DNA of 64,000 bases from CAYNST01 sp964546435 (GTDB lineage: Bacteria > Pseudomonadota > Gammaproteobacteria > Pseudomonadales > Cellvibrionaceae). A model generated the notes under the pieces. The model was not told the origin of the DNA, did not search any database, and saw nothing but the letters and a program-made list of their open reading frames with translations. The translations under genes and the position numbers were made by a program. The stretch lies in the NCBI GenBank assembly GCA_964546435.1, contig CAZJKJ010000011.1, forward strand, positions 10,234 through 74,233. The letters run 5' to 3'. Positions 61,184-64,000 of the stretch are shown here, piece after piece; the stretch's first letter is position 1; each line of letters starts with the position of its first letter.

Positions 61184-61966
61184 AGAAAAGTACCTGTATA
61201 AAGTGAACGCGCATGGTGATCGAGGTGCAAAATGATAACGCGCTTCATTTTAAAAATGTAAGCATTTTTACCGGTTCAGTATTGCGTGGTTCATTTTTTC
61301 AGGAAGAAATTTTTCCTAGTCCGGTCAACGCGCATCGAAATCGTTTTATAAGTGCAGCTTTTTATTAGCTGTGGTTCTCTTGCACACCGCTTTTAAAATC
61401 GCTTACATCCCTGTGAAATTTTCTGTGCAGCTTTATGTGTAGCTTCTTCTGACGCAGATTGCCAGAACCCGCGCAGCGAATTTTTTCCGCAACAAAGCCA
61501 GACGAAAAACCGGTTGCCAATGAGCCGGCGACGGCGTCAGGTGCGCCCCGGTCAGGGGGGGCGCACAGAGTATCCGGGGTAGCCGCCTGACATGCCCCGG
61601 AGGCCGTCGCATCTGACGCTCGCTGCCGATCCCGGCTGATTGTTTAAATCCTCGCCGAACAGCCTTTGCCGGCCGCTGGCATATCCGCTCTGCCAGGCCG
61701 GTCGGGACCGGGCGCCCTGGGAGGCTGTTGGGGAAATTGTGAAACAAGTCATCCCCCCTCAGAAAATATGGAGAGGCTATGCGAATGCGCATCAAATTGG
61801 GTTACTATGTGCCGCTGCGCGAGTCCGGGCCCCCGTTCGGGGCCGATCGCAACCAGTTCGGCGAACTGGAAAATCCTCTCATGAATGTCTCTGTGAGATG
61901 GCGCGGACTTTGGTCTGGATCAGTCTGCCAAATACTTGAAGAACCACTTTTGCTATGGGATCTACT
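61184..61966. other. Long intergenic region between algP and the FKBP gene
   Basis: About 780 bp. It holds an AT-rich hairpin (AAAAATG-TAAG-CATTTTT, 61252-61269) upstream of algP, the strong hairpin at 61541-61566, and a 63-codon plus-strand frame (61779-61970) with GGAG upstream but no recognisable domain. I regard the frame as unproven. Confidence 0.5.
61541..61566. terminator. Strong GC-rich hairpin
   Basis: GTGCGCCCC and GGGGCGCAC form a perfect 9-bp stem around an 8-nt loop. No T tract follows. It lies in the middle of the algP-FKBP intergenic region and belongs to no visible gene end. Confidence 0.3.
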
Positions 61967-62806
61967 ATGAATATCAATGCTATTCGCAAATCTGCCCTGC
62001 TCGGAATGGCAGTGGCCGCGACCATATTCGCGACCGGCTGCAACACGAAGGAAGGGGCGGAAAGTACGGCAGCAGCAAAGACCGCCGCACCAGTCAGCTC
62101 AGAAAATATTGAACTGGATACTGCTGAAAAGAAAGTCACTTATATTGTTGGCTTCAACATGGCCCAGCAGGCCAACGCCAACGGGCTGACCTTCAATAAA
62201 GACGTTATGGCCATGGCGATTCAGGATGTTGCGGAAGACAAAGAACCGCGCATCGCTGCGGAAGAACAGCAGCAGATCATGATGAGCTTTCAGGAAGAGC
62301 AGCAAACCAAGCGCGATGCTGAAATGAAGCTCAAGGGTGAAGAGAACCTGAAGAAGAGCCAGGCCTTTCTGGATGAAAACGCCAATAAAGAAGGCGTGAT
62401 CACCACCGATAGCGGGCTGCAATATAAAGTTCTGGAGTCTGGCGAGGAAGGTGCTGCAAAACCGGGTGAAGACGATACCGTCAAGGTTCATTACCACGGC
62501 ACTCTCATCGACGGAACGGTCTTCGACAGTTCTGTTGATCGCGGCCAGCCAGTCACCTTCCCGGTAACCGGCGTCATCAAAGGCTGGGTCGAAGCGCTTC
62601 AGTTGATGAAAGTGGGCGACAAGTTCGAACTGTATATTCCGGCTGATCTGGCGTATGGCCCCGGTGGAACCGCCGGTCAGATCGGTCCCAACGACGCCCT
62701 GATATTCCAGGTCGAGTTGCTTGAGATCAATCCGGTAGAAGAGGGTATGGGTGCGCCGGCAGACGCTCAACCAGAAGCCGAACCCGCAGACAGCGCCACG
62801 AACTAA
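61967..62806 (+). CDS. FKBP-type peptidyl-prolyl isomerase lipoprotein (Mip/FkpA-like)
   Basis: A 279-aa lipoprotein: lipobox IFATGCN (Cys near 25), an N-terminal helical dimerisation domain (VTYIVGFNMAQQANANG is typical of Mip/FkpA), a long helix, then the FKBP domain from about 145 (VKVHYHGTLIDGTVFDSSVD, GWVEALQLMKVGDKFELYIP, AYGPGGTAGQIGPNDALIF). It catalyses proline isomerisation and acts as a chaperone in the envelope. The last 20 residues are a Pro/Glu/Ala tail. ATG at 61967 is used because the lipoprotein signal starts there. Confidence 0.94.
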   Translation: MNINAIRKSALLGMAVAATIFATGCNTKEGAESTAAAKTAAPVSSENIELDTAEKKVTYIVGFNMAQQANANGLTFNKDVMAMAIQDVAEDKEPRIAAEEQQQIMMSFQEEQQTKRDAEMKLKGEENLKKSQAFLDENANKEGVITTDSGLQYKVLESGEEGAAKPGEDDTVKVHYHGTLIDGTVFDSSVDRGQPVTFPVTGVIKGWVEALQLMKVGDKFELYIPADLAYGPGGTAGQIGPNDALIFQVELLEINPVEEGMGAPADAQPEAEPADSATN

Positions 62807-62828
62807 GTCCACCCAGGCGCGGGCTCGG

Positions 62829-62849
62829 CCGGCCATTAGGTGCGGCCGG
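62829..62849. terminator. Hairpin between convergent FKBP and WD40 genes
   Basis: CCGGCC and GGCCGG arms with a 9-nt loop, 22 bp after the FKBP stop and overlapping the WD40 stop. It is GC-rich and without a T run on either side. Confidence 0.3.
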
Positions 62850-63975
62850 GGGGTCGCCCGCGGTGCTTAAGCAGACCCAACACCGGGGCGGTTGAGGGGG
62901 GTGGTGGCGACGGTAGGGAACAGTCAAAGCTGGCCAGATACCCGTTTGATGCCACCACGTGGCACATGCCTGCCTCCTCGGCAAAGGCCATATCCAGCGC
63001 GACGGCGCCCACCGGCTTCCAGATTTTCCGCTGGGGCAGTTTCCATTGAGCGGTTTGCTGGAGCGGATTCAAACTCCATAACGTCACGCGCTTATCGGCC
63101 TGTCCCGTCAGCAGCCATTGCTTGTCGCGACTGAACCGGGCGGCGGTAAACTGCATGCCGCGCTGGAGCCTGCTTGCAGACAGCGGAATTTTTTCAATAT
63201 CCGCTTCACTGCCCGGATGCCAGAGTAGCGCCTTGTCGTAACGGCTCATGGACATCGCCAGGGTCCCGTCGTGGGACAGGGTGACGAGTTGGACCCGGTC
63301 CTCGTGTTTGATGCGCTTGAGGACTTCACCGGTGCGCGGGTTCCAGGCGACCGCTGTAAAATCGTCTGAACCGGTCACCGCAACCGTGCCATCGTCGCTG
63401 AGCGCGACGCTGTTGACGCGGTCACTGTGAATAAAGGTTCTCAATACTCCCCCGCGCCGGACGTCAAACAGGACGGCAGTATGGTTGACGAGCCCGAGCA
63501 GGGCGACCTGGCCGTCTGCACTCAGCTGGACTGAGAGTACTTCTGCCGGCGTGGCCCAGTAGCGCAGGTTTTCACCGGTGCTGACATTCCACAACGCCAG
63601 GGTCTGTGCATCCGCTGTCAGGACCCAGCGGCCATCGGGAGAAAAATCTGCTGCAATCATGTTGGTGCTTTGCGCGGAGTCATGATTCCAGTCATAGAGC
63701 CGTTCCCAGTCGGCAATGCGCCAGAGGCTGATGCCGTGGAGCATCGAACCGGAGACGGCAAAGCGCCCGTCGTCGGACAGGGCAGCCCCGTAAACACCCC
63801 GCAATGTCATTTCGTTGACCTCCGCCGGTGCAATCGCCTTGTCGCAACCTCCGAGAAAAATGACGGCAACGAGGACAGTGAGCGCGGTGGCCAGATTTGT
63901 CGCCAGATGTCTCGCTGTAGGGTTCGCTGCGTGGTTCGCTGTGTCGTTCACAACAGGGATGCAAAGCGGTGGCAA
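62836..63975 (-). CDS. WD40 repeat lipoprotein (5' end uncertain)
   Basis: A 379-aa protein with a lipobox (AVIFLGGCDKA, Cys near residue 44) followed by six to seven WD40-like blades, for example AALSDDGRFAVSGSMLHGIS, VALSDDGTVAVTGSDDFTAV and ARFSRDKQWLLTGQADKRVT. It should be an envelope-bound beta-propeller, a binding platform. The frame stays open to the end of the window, so the start is not certain; GTG at 63951 gives a usual lipoprotein signal, TTG at 63975 a longer one. A 12-bp tandem repeat covers the first codons. It converges on the FKBP gene. Confidence 0.88.
   Translation of the reverse strand: MPPLCIPVVNDTANHAANPTARHLATNLATALTVLVAVIFLGGCDKAIAPAEVNEMTLRGVYGAALSDDGRFAVSGSMLHGISLWRIADWERLYDWNHDSAQSTNMIAADFSPDGRWVLTADAQTLALWNVSTGENLRYWATPAEVLSVQLSADGQVALLGLVNHTAVLFDVRRGGVLRTFIHSDRVNSVALSDDGTVAVTGSDDFTAVAWNPRTGEVLKRIKHEDRVQLVTLSHDGTLAMSMSRYDKALLWHPGSEADIEKIPLSASRLQRGMQFTAARFSRDKQWLLTGQADKRVTLWSLNPLQQTAQWKLPQRKIWKPVGAVALDMAFAEEAGMCHVVASNGYLASFDCSLPSPPPPSTAPVLGLLKHRGRPPGRT
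63913..63948. repeat. Three 12-bp tandem repeats at the WD40 gene start
   Basis: CGCTGTAGGGTT, CGCTGCGTGGTT and CGCTGTGTCGTT in a row. In the coding frame they give an N-[DHP]-[TA]-A-type repeat in the signal region. Confidence 0.8.
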
Positions 63976-64000
63976 TGGACGACTCCGAAAGCGCGGAATT

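Noticed and set aside
1..64000. tRNA, rRNA, insertion sequences, integrases
   Set aside because: No tRNA-like cloverleaf, rRNA segment, transposase or integrase was recognised by eye in either strand.

Overview
The window looks like a piece of a free-living marine or plant-polymer-associated gammaproteobacterial chromosome. The grounds are argH next to an AlgZ-type kinase with AlgR and AlgP homologues nearby, PerM and NlpC/P60 homologues, a complete proteobacterial type VI secretion system (T6SS), and the remnant of a GH10 xylanase. The xylanase remnant suggests the Cellvibrionales (Saccharophagus/Teredinibacter/Cellvibrio relatives), but this is inference. Two runs of exactly 100 N (2035-2134, 30212-30311) show that this is a scaffolded draft assembly.

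Layout. 1-7 kb: the end of an RND/MMPL-type exporter, a secreted DUF2059 protein, an NlpC/P60 hydrolase cut by an assembly gap, a large hybrid kinase with an ethylene-receptor-like sensor, an unknown acidic protein and a PerM-family transporter. 7-14 kb: algR and algZ, normally adjacent, are separated by a solute-binding protein and a degraded xylanase gene; then argH, an orphan CBM48 protein and a rhomboid protease. 14-46 kb: the T6SS, with hcp and vgrG, a minus-strand operon tssA-tssB-tssC1-tssC2-tssE-tssF-tssG-tssH and a divergent plus-strand operon tagH(FHA)-tssJ-tssK-tssL-tssM-pppA-ppkA. This resembles the threonine-phosphorylation-controlled H1-T6SS type.

Two non-T6SS modules lie inside and beside this cluster. 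A tight four-gene TPR/lipoprotein operon (16.9-22.3 kb) sits between vgrG and tssH. A TolQ-TolR-TolR-AgmX/TonB-like motor operon (46.2-49.2 kb) follows ppkA. Together they have the parts of an Agl/Glt-like trans-envelope, proton-driven machine.

50-59.6 kb holds a divergent electron-transfer locus: a membrane-anchored ferredoxin-flavoprotein with an ankyrin protein on one strand; on the other a membrane protein with two H-x13-H helices (probable dihaem cytochrome b), a 21-haem and a 13-haem c-type cytochrome, and an outer-membrane beta-barrel with an N-terminal TPR-like part. This would be a complete path from cytoplasmic reductant to the outer membrane, and it is the best candidate here for an undescribed system. 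The end of the window has an AlgP-like histone-H1-like protein, an FKBP lipoprotein and a WD40 lipoprotein.

A second theme is structural. Short degenerate tandem repeats of 11-21 bp recur throughout, both between genes and in frame inside genes (algZ, tssG, tagH, a TPR gene, the WD40 gene), which suggests continuing local repeat birth in this genome.
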